64,000 nt of DNA from an uncultured beta proteobacterium (lineage in GTDB: Bacteria; Pseudomonadota; Gammaproteobacteria; Burkholderiales; Burkholderiaceae_C), in assembly GCA_903838565.1 (NCBI GenBank), contig CAILZB010000051.1:110934-174933 (forward strand). The letters are read 5' to 3'. The notes under the pieces are model-generated. The model had not been told where the DNA came from. It was given only the letters and a program-made list of their open reading frames with translations, and did no database searches. Below, one piece after another: positions 17,533-26,515 of the stretch (positions are counted from its first letter, which is position 1; every line of letters begins with the position of its first letter). Position numbers and translations under genes: made by a program.

Positions 17533-20500
17533 ATGTTCAGAAAAATGTCTTATTGGTTGGGTCGTCTCAGTGTGGGACAAAAGCTCACGCTCATCTATCT
17601 GCTCGATCTGACGGCAGTGATCTATGTCTCCAGTGTGCTGATTCAGGAAAAGTACATTGCCATTGACTTTGCCCGCAAGGAGATGGTTGGCGCGGCCTAC
17701 ACCGAGGCGGTGCGCGCCAATCTGCAGCAGGCCTTCAGGCTGGCGCCAACCCAGAGCGGCGACGCCCCGGAGCAGCGAAAGAGTTTGCAGCAGGCGCGCG
17801 ACCTGAACGATGCGAATCTGCACACAGGGGAGGCGGCGGAGCGCTTCGTGCAGCTGCTGGGAAACGAGGCCGGCAGCACGGATGCGCAAAGGGCCAAGTT
17901 GCTGGAGATGGGGCGCAAGCTGCTCACCGACGTGGGCAACCAGTCCAACCTCATTCTGGACCCGGATCTGGACAGCTACTACGTGATGTCGCTCACGGTC
18001 TTGCGCTTTCCTGAGCTGCTGCAGGTGCTGCACGACGCGCGCCAGTTCATGAAAGCGCGAGGGCGCAAATCCGCCACCCAGAACCAGTCGGTGCAGTTGC
18101 TGACCCTGGTCGGTCGACTGGACGCGGTGCTGCAGGGCCTGGAGTCCGACTACGAGCAGGCCTGGCTGGCGGGTTCACCCCAGCTCAAGGCGTCGTTGCA
18201 GGCGAGCCGCAATGCGGTTCTGGAACAGTCCAGAGGGTTTGAAACGGCGGTTCAGGGTTCGGTTGAAATGGGGCTGTCGGATGCGCAGAACGAAGCGCTG
18301 GATCGCTCCTATGAGGGCGCCGTGGCGGCGCTCGGCGACGCCTGGCGCGCGGGCATTGTCGAACTCACGGGCTTGCTTCAGGCGCGCGTCGATGGCCTGT
18401 TCTCGCGCATGGCGCTGCACCTGGGAACGGCGCTGTTGCTGCTGGCCTGCATCCTGAGTCTGGTGTATCTGGTCGCAAGTCAGATCTCGCGTCCCCTGCA
18501 ATCGCTGGCACGGGTGGCGGACCGGGTGCGGCGCACGGCCGATTACACCCATCGCGCGCAGTGGCACAGCAGCGACGAGATCGGCGAGTTGTTCAACGCG
18601 TTCAACGGGATGTTGGCCCAGCTGGACCAGGATCGTCTGACGCATCAGGAACTGACGGCGAATGCGCGGGCGTCGGAAGCGCAGCGCGAGTTGGTTGAGG
18701 CTTTCCCCATTCCTATCGTGATCACGGCCGTGCCCGCGCATGAGGTGCTGCACGTCAACGTTCCCGGCTTGAGCTGGCTCAGCGGGAACGCGACCGACCC
18801 CTGGCGCTCGGGGCTGGACGCCAGCGTGCGCGCGCGCTTCTTTCAACGTCTGGCAGACACCGGCGCGGTCGACGAATTCGAAGTGCAGTGGCTCGGCGGG
18901 CCGATGCCCTCATGGGCGGTCCTGTCCGCGCGGCAGCTCAGGTTCCAGGGACGCGACGCAGTCCTGACCACCTTCACCCCGATCAACAAGCTCAAGGTGA
19001 TGGAGCAGCGCCTGGAGCTGTGGGCCAAGGTGTTCGAGGCCTCGAGCGAAAGCATCGTCATCATGGACGAAAGGCGCAACATCATCAGCGTGAACCAGGC
19101 GTTTTGCCGCAGCACCGAGTATGACTTTCATGAGGTCATAGGGCGCGACATGGGCCTGCTGATGGAACACCAGATTGACCGGGTCTGGTCGGGCCTGCAG
19201 GACAAGGACGCCTGGCAGGGCGAGGTGCAGATCCGCAGGCAAAGCGGCGCGCACTATCCGGCCTGGCTGATGCTGTCGCCGGTGCACAAGAACGCCACCA
19301 GCGGCGAGGTGGTGAATTACATCGGCATCTCGATCGACATCACCGACCGCAACGCCAAGGAAGAGCGCATCCGCTTTCTGGCCCAGCACGATGTGTTGAC
19401 CGAGTTGCCCAACCGCGCCCTGTGCCAGCAGCGCCTGTGCGAGGCGCTGGAGCAGGCGCGCAGCACCGGCGAAAGAGTGGCGCTGCTGTTCATCGATCTG
19501 GATAGATTCAAATGGATCAACGACACCCTGGGCCACCACATTGGCGATGGGCTGTTGAAAACGGTCGCCAAGAGGCTCACTCAGGCGGTGCGCTCGGGCG
19601 ACACGGTGTGCCGCCTGGGCGGCGACGAATTTATCGTCATCCTGCGCCACGTCAGCGACCGCGACGAGCTCGACGCCACGGTGAACCAGCGGCTCATCCC
19701 CTCGCTTCGCGAAAGCGCGCTGGTCGAGGGCAACGCGCTGAGCGTTTCCTGCAGCGTGGGCGTGGCGCTGTTCCCAGACGATGCGCAGGATCAGGCTGAG
19801 TTGATGCGTCAGGCCGATGCCGCCATGTACGAAGCCAAGTCCGCGGGCCGCGACACTTCGCGCTATTTTTCGGTCGAGACCGACCAGCGCGTCATGGCGC
19901 GCCAGGCCATGGAGGTTCAGCTGCGCCAGGCCCTGGCGAGCGACGAGTTCAGCCTGCACTTCCAGCCTCGGCTCAATGCCCGCACCCGGCGCATCCAGGG
20001 CGCGGAGGCGCTGCTGCGCTGGAACAACCCGGTGCTGGGGCAGGTGCCACCGGGCCAGTTCATCGGACTGGCCGAGGAAACGGGATTGATCAAGCCGATC
20101 GGCCTGTGGGTGCTGCGCCAAGCCTGCTGCCAATGGATGGCCTGGCAGAAGGCGGGTCTTTTTGACGCGCTGGAGCTGTCGGTGAACCTGTCTGGAGCCC
20201 AATTGGCCGATCCCGAACTGATCGACCAGTTGCGCGAGGTGTTGACGCAAACCGGGATGCCTGCCGCGCAGCTCGAACTGGAGTTGACCGAGTCGCACCT
20301 CATGGACAACCCGTCCGCAGCTCAGCAGCAGGTCTCGCGCATCAAGGCCTTGGGCGTGCGCATCGCGATCGATGATTTTGGCACCGGCTACTCCAGCCTG
20401 GCCTATCTGAAGCGCTTTGAAATCGACAAGCTCAAGGTTGACCAGTCATTCGTGCAGGGCATGCTGGACGACCGTGCCGACGCCGCGATCGTGCACGCGG

Positions 20501-20697
20501 TGATTGCGCTGGGGCATACGCTGGGCTTGACCGTCGTGGCCGAGGGCGTGGAGCTGCTGCCCACGGCGCAGACGCTCACGGCCCTGGGTTGCGACGAACT
20601 GCAGGGCTATTGCTTCAGTCGCCCCTTGGCCGTTGCCGACTTCGAGCAATGGGTGCAGGCGCAAAGAGACGCAAACGAGCGGCGCCGGGCGCGCTGA
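17533..20697 (+). CDS. Membrane-bound PAS-GGDEF-EAL cyclic-di-GMP protein
   Basis: A protein of about 1054 residues. A first membrane segment (LTLIYLLDLTAVIYVSSVLI) is followed by a helical periplasmic sensor region, a second membrane segment (TALLLLACILSLVYLVA), a HAMP linker, and a PAS domain containing SIVIMDERRNIISVNQAF. The GGDEF motif begins at residue 696 with an inhibitory RxxD site (RSGD) five residues before it, and the EAL motif begins at about residue 825 (GAEALLRW). Both catalytic motifs are intact, so cyclase and phosphodiesterase activity are both possible. Start candidates are ATG 17533 and 17545; a TTG at 17521 is less likely. It lies between the ureide operon regulator and xdhA. 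Confidence 0.88.
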   Translation: MFRKMSYWLGRLSVGQKLTLIYLLDLTAVIYVSSVLIQEKYIAIDFARKEMVGAAYTEAVRANLQQAFRLAPTQSGDAPEQRKSLQQARDLNDANLHTGEAAERFVQLLGNEAGSTDAQRAKLLEMGRKLLTDVGNQSNLILDPDLDSYYVMSLTVLRFPELLQVLHDARQFMKARGRKSATQNQSVQLLTLVGRLDAVLQGLESDYEQAWLAGSPQLKASLQASRNAVLEQSRGFETAVQGSVEMGLSDAQNEALDRSYEGAVAALGDAWRAGIVELTGLLQARVDGLFSRMALHLGTALLLLACILSLVYLVASQISRPLQSLARVADRVRRTADYTHRAQWHSSDEIGELFNAFNGMLAQLDQDRLTHQELTANARASEAQRELVEAFPIPIVITAVPAHEVLHVNVPGLSWLSGNATDPWRSGLDASVRARFFQRLADTGAVDEFEVQWLGGPMPSWAVLSARQLRFQGRDAVLTTFTPINKLKVMEQRLELWAKVFEASSESIVIMDERRNIISVNQAFCRSTEYDFHEVIGRDMGLLMEHQIDRVWSGLQDKDAWQGEVQIRRQSGAHYPAWLMLSPVHKNATSGEVVNYIGISIDITDRNAKEERIRFLAQHDVLTELPNRALCQQRLCEALEQARSTGERVALLFIDLDRFKWINDTLGHHIGDGLLKTVAKRLTQAVRSGDTVCRLGGDEFIVILRHVSDRDELDATVNQRLIPSLRESALVEGNALSVSCSVGVALFPDDAQDQAELMRQADAAMYEAKSAGRDTSRYFSVETDQRVMARQAMEVQLRQALASDEFSLHFQPRLNARTRRIQGAEALLRWNNPVLGQVPPGQFIGLAEETGLIKPIGLWVLRQACCQWMAWQKAGLFDALELSVNLSGAQLADPELIDQLREVLTQTGMPAAQLELELTESHLMDNPSAAQQQVSRIKALGVRIAIDDFGTGYSSLAYLKRFEIDKLKVDQSFVQGMLDDRADAAIVHAVIALGHTLGLTVVAEGVELLPTAQTLTALGCDELQGYCFSRPLAVADFEQWVQAQRDANERRRAR

Positions 20698-20703
20698 AAT
20701 GAC

Positions 20704-22158
20704 ATGATTGAATTCATTCGCCAGGGCAAGGTGGTTCGGCTGGAGCAAGTGGCGCCCACGCGCACCCTGCTGGAGCTGCTGCGCGAGGACCTGCATTGCA
20801 CCGGCACCAAGGAGGGTTGCGGCGAAGGCGACTGCGGCGCCTGCACCGTGGTGCTGGGCGAAGCCAAGGGCGAGACGATCGAATTCCGCGCCATCAACAG
20901 TTGCATCCGTCTGGCCCATTCCATCGACGGCCTGGCCCTGTGGACGGTGGAAGACCTCGCGTGCGCCGCCGGCGCTGCGCATCCGGTGCAGCAGGCTTTG
21001 CTGCAGCAGCACGCTTCGCAATGCGGCTTTTGCACGCCGGGTTTTGTCATGAGCCTGTTCGGCATGTACCAGAACCATGTGCTGCGCGGCAAAACCATCA
21101 CGCGCGCCCTGGCGCAGCAGGAACTGTCGGGCAATCTGTGCCGCTGCACCGGCTATCGACCCATTCTGGACGCTGCCGTTTCCATGGGTGCGTTGCCCGA
21201 GGTGCGCGTGGACGAGGCGGTGCTGCTGCGTCAACTGAAGCGGCTGAAACGTTCACCTGTACAGGCCAATGAAAGTGACGCTTATCTGGCGCCGCTCACC
21301 CTGGCGACCTTGCTCCAAGCCAGGGCCGAGCACCCCGACGCGCAGATCGTTGCCGGCTGCACCGACGTGGGCCTGTGGATCAACAAGCTGCACATGGCAT
21401 TCGCCAAAGTGCTGGATCTGAGCCGGGTGCAGGAACTGCGCCGGGTGGAGCGCTACCCGCATCACATCGCCATCGGTGCGGCCGTCACGCTGTCCGATGC
21501 CTTTGCCGCGCTGGGCGCCGAACGGGAACAACTGCACAGTTTTTTTGCCCGCTTTGCCGGCCTGCCGGTGCGAAACTCCGGCACGCTCGGCGGCAATGTG
21601 GCCAATGGCTCGCCCATCGGCGACTCGATGCCGCTGTTGATCGCGCTCGGCGCCAACGTCGTGTTGATGAGCGTGCGCGGCCACCGCGAGTTGCCGTTGG
21701 AGCAGCTCTACACCGGCTATCGGCGCAACGTCATCGCCGCGGACGAAGTGCTGGCCTGGATCAAGCTGCCGCGTCCGGAAAAACACGAACAGCTCAGGGT
21801 CTACAAAATCTCCAAACGCTTCGACGACGACATCTCGGCCCTGTGCCTGGCGTTGCAGTTGCATATCGCGCACGGCGTGGTGCAAAGGGTTTCCATCGGC
21901 GTCGGTGGCGTGGCGGCCACGCCGGTGCGGGCGGTGAAGACCGAGACGTTCCTGCAGAGCAAGCCCTGGACTCAGGCCACGGTGCAACAAGCTGTTGGTG
22001 TACTGCGCGCGGAGTTCTCTCCCATCAGCGACATGCGCGCCAGCGCCGCCTACCGCAGCGAAGTGCTGGGCCATCTGCTGCAACGCTATTGGCTGGAAAG
22101 CCAGGGAGCGCAGCAGATCAACCTGGAATCGTTCCAGTTGCCGGAGGCTGCGGCATGA
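20704..22158 (+). CDS. xdhA: Xanthine dehydrogenase small subunit (2Fe-2S and FAD)
   Basis: A 484-residue subunit. The N-terminal ferredoxin-like [2Fe-2S] domain shows CTGTKEGCGEGDCGAC; the second cluster domain shows CGFCTPG and NLCRCTGYRPI; an FAD-binding domain follows (VAGCTDVGLWINK, and NSGTLGGNVANGSPIGDS), then the C-terminal flavoprotein domain. Electrons pass from the molybdenum centre of XdhB through the clusters to FAD and NAD. It begins six bases after the GGDEF-EAL gene and overlaps xdhB by four bases. Catalyses, with XdhB, hypoxanthine and xanthine oxidation to urate. Confidence 0.93.
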   Translation: MIEFIRQGKVVRLEQVAPTRTLLELLREDLHCTGTKEGCGEGDCGACTVVLGEAKGETIEFRAINSCIRLAHSIDGLALWTVEDLACAAGAAHPVQQALLQQHASQCGFCTPGFVMSLFGMYQNHVLRGKTITRALAQQELSGNLCRCTGYRPILDAAVSMGALPEVRVDEAVLLRQLKRLKRSPVQANESDAYLAPLTLATLLQARAEHPDAQIVAGCTDVGLWINKLHMAFAKVLDLSRVQELRRVERYPHHIAIGAAVTLSDAFAALGAEREQLHSFFARFAGLPVRNSGTLGGNVANGSPIGDSMPLLIALGANVVLMSVRGHRELPLEQLYTGYRRNVIAADEVLAWIKLPRPEKHEQLRVYKISKRFDDDISALCLALQLHIAHGVVQRVSIGVGGVAATPVRAVKTETFLQSKPWTQATVQQAVGVLRAEFSPISDMRASAAYRSEVLGHLLQRYWLESQGAQQINLESFQLPEAAA

Positions 22159-24452
22159 GCCGGTCGCCCCCCCAGACACCCTCTGCCGGTCAGAGCGTCG
22201 CGCACGAGAGTGCACAGGCGCAGATTGCCGGCGCCGCCATCTACGTCGACGACATGCCCGAAGTCAGGGGCACGCTTTACGCCGCACCGATCCTGTCCAG
22301 CGTGGCGCACGGAATGATCCTCGCGATCGACACCCGCGCCGCGCTGGCCATGCCCGGCGTGCGCGACGTGATCCTGGCGCGCGACATTCCCGGCGACCCG
22401 GTGCTGGCGAATCACGCGCGCGACGAACCCATCTTTGCCTCGGAGCGGGTCGAATACGTCGGCCAGGTGCTGGGGCTGGTGATCGCCGACAGCGTAATGC
22501 AGGCGCGCCACGCTGCACGCAAGGTGCAACTCGACATCGCGCCCCTGCCGGCGCTGCTCGACATCGCCTCCGCTCTCAGGCAAGAGAGCTACGTGCTGCC
22601 ACCGGTGACGCTGCGCCGGGGCGATGCCCAGGCGGCGCTGCAGCGCGCGCCGCATCAGCTCAGCGGCGAGTTCGAAGTGGGCGGGCAGGAGCACTTCTAT
22701 CTGGAAGGCCAGGTGGCCTACGTGCTGCCCGACGAGCAGCAGCAGTGGCTCGTGCATTCCAGCACCCAGCACCCGGGCGAGATCCAGCACTGCGTGGCGC
22801 ATGCGCTGGGCCTGGAGAATCACCGCATCACGGTCGTGTGTCGGCGCATGGGCGGCGGCTTCGGCGGCAAGGAAACGCAGGCCGGGCATCTGGCGGTCTG
22901 GGCGGCGGTGGCGGCGCACAAGCTGCGCCGCCCGATCAAGCTGCGGCTGGACCGCGACGACGACTTCATGATCACTGGCAAGCGCCACCCTTTCAACTAC
23001 CGCTACACCGTGGGCTTTGACGACGCGGGCCGGTTGTGCGGCCTGCAGCTCAGGCTGGCGGCCAACTGCGGCTTCAGCGCGGACTTGAGCGGGCCGGTGG
23101 CCGACCGCGCCATCTTCCACTGCGACAACGCCTACTTTCTGCAGGATGTGGAAATCCATTCCTTCCGCTGCAAGACCCACACCCAGAGCCACACGGCGTT
23201 TCGCGGCTTTGGCGGACCGCAGGGCATGATGGCGATCGAGACCGTGCTGGGCGAGGTCGCGCGAACGCTCCAGCTCGATCCGCTGGACGTGCGCCGCACC
23301 AACCTCTATGGCACGCATGAGCGCAACGTCACGCACTATCAGATGCAGGTGGAAGACAACGTCCTGGCGCCGCTGCTGGCGCAGCTGGAAAGCACTTCTC
23401 AATACCGTCAACGGCACAACGAAATACAAGCCTGGAACGCCGCCAGCCCGGTGATCAAGCGCGGCCTGGCGCTCACGCCGGTCAAGTTCGGTATCTCGTT
23501 CACCGCAACCCAGTTCAATCAGGCCGGGGCGCTGGTGCACGTCTACACCGACGGCAGCGTGCAGGTGCACCACGGCGGCACCGAGATGGGCCAGGGCTTG
23601 CACACCAAGGTGGCGCAGATCGTGGCGGATGAGCTCGGCGTGCCGCTGCCGCGTGTTCAGGTCAGCGCCAGCGATACCAGCAAGGTGCCCAACGCCTCGG
23701 CCACAGCCGCTTCCAGCGGCACCGACCTGAACGCGGGCGCAGCCCGGAACGCGGCGCGCCAGGTGCGCGAGCGGCTGGCGCAGTTCGTCTGCGCACTCGA
23801 CGGCTGTGGCGAAGATGCGATCCGGTTTGCCGCTGGCAGGGTGAACTCGCCGACGGTGCAGCGCAGTTTCGACGACGTGGTGCGCCTGGCCTACGCGCAG
23901 CGCGTGCAGCTCTGGAGCGACGGCTTTTATCGCACGCCCAGGATCCACTACGACAAGAACACCTTGACGGGTCGGCCCTTCCACTACTTCGCCTATGGCG
24001 CGGCCTGTTGCGAGGTCGCGATCGACACCCTCACCGGCGAAAACCGCGTGCTGCGGGTGGACATCCTGCACGACGTGGGCACCAGCATCAACCCGGCCAT
24101 CGACCGGGGTCAGATCGAGGGCGGTTTCGTGCAGGGCATGGGCTGGCTCACGACCGAGGAGCTGGTCTGGAACGCCGCGGGAAAGCTGACGACGCATGCG
24201 CCCAGCACCTACAAGATTCCCACGGCCGGCGACGTTCCCGAACATCTGCGCGTGGACCTGTGGACCGAACCCAATCGTGAGGACAACGTCTTTGGCAGCA
24301 AGGCCGTGGGCGAACCGCCTTTCATGCTGGCCATCAGTGTCTGGGAAGCGCTGCGCGACGCCATCGCGCAGGCGAAGAGAGAGGCTGCGGCGCCGGTGCG
24401 GCTGGATGCACCGGCCACCGCAGAGCGCGTGCTCGCGGCGCTCAAGGCATAG
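22155..24452 (+). CDS. xdhB: Xanthine dehydrogenase large subunit (molybdenum)
   Basis: A 765-residue molybdopterin-binding subunit. Residues that bind and position xanthine in characterised enzymes are present: Glu240 (GGGFGGKE), Arg318 (DRAIFHCDN), Phe352 (AFRGFGGPQG) and the catalytic Glu720 (VGEPPF). GTEMGQGLHTK marks the cofactor-binding domain. The start is the ATG at 22155 overlapping the xdhA stop. The usual third gene, xdhC (molybdenum cofactor sulfuration/insertion chaperone), does not follow here; the next gene is on the other strand. This makes a true xanthine dehydrogenase far more likely than a generic aldehyde or CO dehydrogenase. Confidence 0.93.
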   Translation: MSRSPPQTPSAGQSVAHESAQAQIAGAAIYVDDMPEVRGTLYAAPILSSVAHGMILAIDTRAALAMPGVRDVILARDIPGDPVLANHARDEPIFASERVEYVGQVLGLVIADSVMQARHAARKVQLDIAPLPALLDIASALRQESYVLPPVTLRRGDAQAALQRAPHQLSGEFEVGGQEHFYLEGQVAYVLPDEQQQWLVHSSTQHPGEIQHCVAHALGLENHRITVVCRRMGGGFGGKETQAGHLAVWAAVAAHKLRRPIKLRLDRDDDFMITGKRHPFNYRYTVGFDDAGRLCGLQLRLAANCGFSADLSGPVADRAIFHCDNAYFLQDVEIHSFRCKTHTQSHTAFRGFGGPQGMMAIETVLGEVARTLQLDPLDVRRTNLYGTHERNVTHYQMQVEDNVLAPLLAQLESTSQYRQRHNEIQAWNAASPVIKRGLALTPVKFGISFTATQFNQAGALVHVYTDGSVQVHHGGTEMGQGLHTKVAQIVADELGVPLPRVQVSASDTSKVPNASATAASSGTDLNAGAARNAARQVRERLAQFVCALDGCGEDAIRFAAGRVNSPTVQRSFDDVVRLAYAQRVQLWSDGFYRTPRIHYDKNTLTGRPFHYFAYGAACCEVAIDTLTGENRVLRVDILHDVGTSINPAIDRGQIEGGFVQGMGWLTTEELVWNAAGKLTTHAPSTYKIPTAGDVPEHLRVDLWTEPNREDNVFGSKAVGEPPFMLAISVWEALRDAIAQAKREAAAPVRLDAPATAERVLAALKA

Positions 24453-24487
24453 GCGTCGGCCCCTTCGGGGACTGTCGCCAGCCGTAG

Positions 24488-24570
24488 GTCGGGTTAACGT
24501 GAAAGAACCAACTTTCATGACTCGGTGCGCTTCGCAGCCGAAGCATGAAAGTTGACGCAGCTAACCCGAC
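24488..24570. repeat. 83-base nested inverted repeat between convergent genes, possible bidirectional terminator
   Basis: The outer arms are GTCGGGTTA (24488-24496) and TAACCCGAC (24562-24570), perfect over nine bases. Inside lie CAACTTTCATG (24509-24519) and CATGAAAGTTG (24544-24554), perfect over eleven bases, and inside that a TCGGTGCG/CGCAGCCGA pair with one bulged base. The whole could fold as one long interrupted hairpin. It sits between the 3' ends of xdhB (plus) and the Tsx-like gene (minus), the position of a two-way terminator. The GTCGGGTTA...TAACCCGAC ends also resemble dispersed palindromic repeats found in proteobacterial intergenic DNA. Confidence 0.7.
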
Positions 24571-24578
24571 GATTGCCT

Positions 24579-25442
24579 CTAGAAGTGGTATTCGGCGCGA
24601 ATCATCGGCGTCTTGGCGAAGGCGCCCTTGCCGGCAAAGCCGGAGGCATCGTTGCCGAACTTGTTCTTCCAGTACTGGTATTCCAGGCCCAGCTTGAAGG
24701 TGTTCTTGCCCGCGCCAAGGACGGAGCTCAGGTCGTACATGAGTTGCATGTCGATGTTGGTTTCTGCGGCGGTGGCGTCGCCAAATTCGTTCTTGCCCTT
24801 GGACGCGATGAAGTTGGCGAAACCTTCGAACGACAGCGGCAGCGAACCCACGGGGATGCCCCAGGCCAGGTTCAGCATGGGATGGACCTTGTAGCTGTAG
24901 CGCGGCGTGGAACCACCGCCTGGGAATGTGCTGTAAGGGGCATTGCTCTCCTGCAGCGCGAGCAGGCTCACGTTCAGGAACCCGGGCACATCCAGCATCA
25001 GGCTGGGACCAGCCACCAGCATGCGCTTCTTGGAGTTGTAGCCGGCATCGGCCTTGGTGTTGAAGTCAAAGCCGACGACGGCACCAACGCCGCGCACGGC
25101 GCCGAACTTGAATGATTTGCCGGTCACCTTTTCCAGGTCGATCGTATTGCGATAGACCACATACACCTCTTGCGCACCATTGCTGGAAGCAAAACCGGCA
25201 GGGTCCTTGCTGTCAGACAGCAGCAGGTCGACGTTGAAGAAGTTGGAGCCGTATTTGTAGCCGCTGACGTGGTTCAGATCGATGATGTTCTTGCTGATCG
25301 CATTGGGGTTGAAAGGCTCGGCGAATTCGCTGCCGTAGCGGTAGCCGATGGAGGTATCGCTCCAGTCGGCGGCCTGTGCGGCAAGGCTGCAGGCGAGGAG
25401 GGTGGAGAGAACGGCGACATTCTTTACAACGTGATTTTTCAT
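24579..25442 (-). CDS. Tsx-like nucleoside-specific outer membrane channel
   Basis: A 287-residue outer membrane protein. A signal peptide (hydrophobic VAVLSTLLACSLAAQA, cleavage after Ala) precedes a mature start ADWSDTSIGYRYGSEFAEP, typical of the Tsx/OmpK family. The body has alternating polar/hydrophobic strands and the protein ends in a terminal Phe (IRAEYHF), the beta-barrel assembly signal. The family passes nucleosides and related bases across the outer membrane. Its location between xdhAB and a nucleoside-type ABC importer supports purine uptake. The ATG at 25442 is chosen for the signal peptide; open frame to its right is an out-of-frame reading of the permease gene. Confidence 0.87.
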   Translation of the reverse strand: MKNHVVKNVAVLSTLLACSLAAQAADWSDTSIGYRYGSEFAEPFNPNAISKNIIDLNHVSGYKYGSNFFNVDLLLSDSKDPAGFASSNGAQEVYVVYRNTIDLEKVTGKSFKFGAVRGVGAVVGFDFNTKADAGYNSKKRMLVAGPSLMLDVPGFLNVSLLALQESNAPYSTFPGGGSTPRYSYKVHPMLNLAWGIPVGSLPLSFEGFANFIASKGKNEFGDATAAETNIDMQLMYDLSSVLGAGKNTFKLGLEYQYWKNKFGNDASGFAGKGAFAKTPMIRAEYHF

Positions 25443-25591
25443 GGTGATTAAGGGCTGAGGGTTAATGGAACCAGGCACTGCGCAAACCGCATTTGCAGAA
25501 AAACGTGGCATGCACAGGCTGACTTTGAATCCAACCGGAAGGCATGCAAATAGCGCGCCAATAATTCGCACCAATTTCGGGATATTGGCTG
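25443..25591 (-). promoter_or_regulatory. Upstream region of Tsx-like gene with a repeated GGCATGCA
   Basis: This 149-base gap should hold the promoter or leader for the Tsx-like gene, since it separates it from the permease gene on the same strand. The octamer GGCATGCA occurs twice, at 25507-25514 and 25541-25548, 34 bases apart, which could be paired protein-binding sites. No clear -35/-10 pair was identified. Confidence 0.35.
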
Positions 25592-26515
25592 TCAGTCGGT
25601 GCGAAAGCTCTGTCCCAGCGACATGGGCCTGTTCAGCAGAATGGTCTGGGGATTGCGGCAGATCACCACCAGCACCACGATCGTTGCCAGATAGGGCAGC
25701 ATCGACAGGAACTCGGAGGGCACGGCCAGGCCAAAGCCCTGCGCATGGAACTGCAGCACCGTCACGCCGCCAAACAGGTAGGCCCCCAGCACAACGCCGC
25801 GTGGCTTCCAGGTGGCAAACACCACCAGCGCCAGCGCAATCCAGCCCCGACCCGCCGTCATGCCTTCGACCCACAGCGGCGTCAAGGCGAGCGACAGATA
25901 GGCGCCGCCCAGGCCCGCCAGCGCACCGCCGAAAATCACCGCGCCGTAGCGCAGCGCAATCACGTGAAAGCCGATGGCGTGTGCGCTGTGCGGTGACTCG
26001 CCCACCGCGCGCACCAGCAATCCCAGGCGGGTGCGCTCCAGCATCCAAGCCACCGCGAGCACCAGCAGCAGCGCCGCATACACCATGGCGTCGAAGCGAA
26101 ACAGCAGCGGACCGACAAAGGGAATGTCGGACAGAAACGGAAATGTCAGATGCGGCAGGGGCGCCACCGTCTGTCCCACCAGGCCGCGTCCGAAGAACGC
26201 CGACAGGCCCACACCGAACATCGTCAGCGCCAGGCCAGTGGCGACCTGATTCGCCTGCAGCGTGAGCACCAGCAGGCCGAAGACCAGCGCCATCCCCATG
26301 CCCGCCAGCATCGCGCACAGCAGACCCAGGCTCATGCTGCCGCTGGCCAGCGTGACGGAAAACCCGACTACGGCGCCGACCAGCATCATGCCCTCCAGCC
26401 CCAGATTGAGCACGCCCGCGCGCTCGACCACGAGTTCACCCAGCGCCGCCAGGATCAGCGGCGTGGCCGCACCGGCGGTGCTTGCAAGGAAAGCGATCAG
26501 CAGGCCCGAGTTCAT
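25592..26515 (-). CDS. ABC transporter permease, nucleoside/purine type (2 of 2)
   Basis: A 307-residue polytopic permease of the BPD_transp_2 class, with the conserved RAGVLNLGLEGMML region. It overlaps the upstream permease gene by four bases. With 26512 and 27605 it forms the membrane and ATPase part of a BMP-type importer whose binding protein is encoded divergently at 29512. The nearby xdhAB and Tsx-like genes point to purines or nucleosides as cargo. Confidence 0.87.
   Translation of the reverse strand: MNSGLLIAFLASTAGAATPLILAALGELVVERAGVLNLGLEGMMLVGAVVGFSVTLASGSMSLGLLCAMLAGMGMALVFGLLVLTLQANQVATGLALTMFGVGLSAFFGRGLVGQTVAPLPHLTFPFLSDIPFVGPLLFRFDAMVYAALLLVLAVAWMLERTRLGLLVRAVGESPHSAHAIGFHVIALRYGAVIFGGALAGLGGAYLSLALTPLWVEGMTAGRGWIALALVVFATWKPRGVVLGAYLFGGVTVLQFHAQGFGLAVPSEFLSMLPYLATIVVLVVICRNPQTILLNRPMSLGQSFRTD

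Noticed and set aside
22086..24518. An 810-residue open frame on the minus strand across xdhB
   Set aside because: Antisense shadow of the well-supported molybdenum subunit; no recognisable domain.
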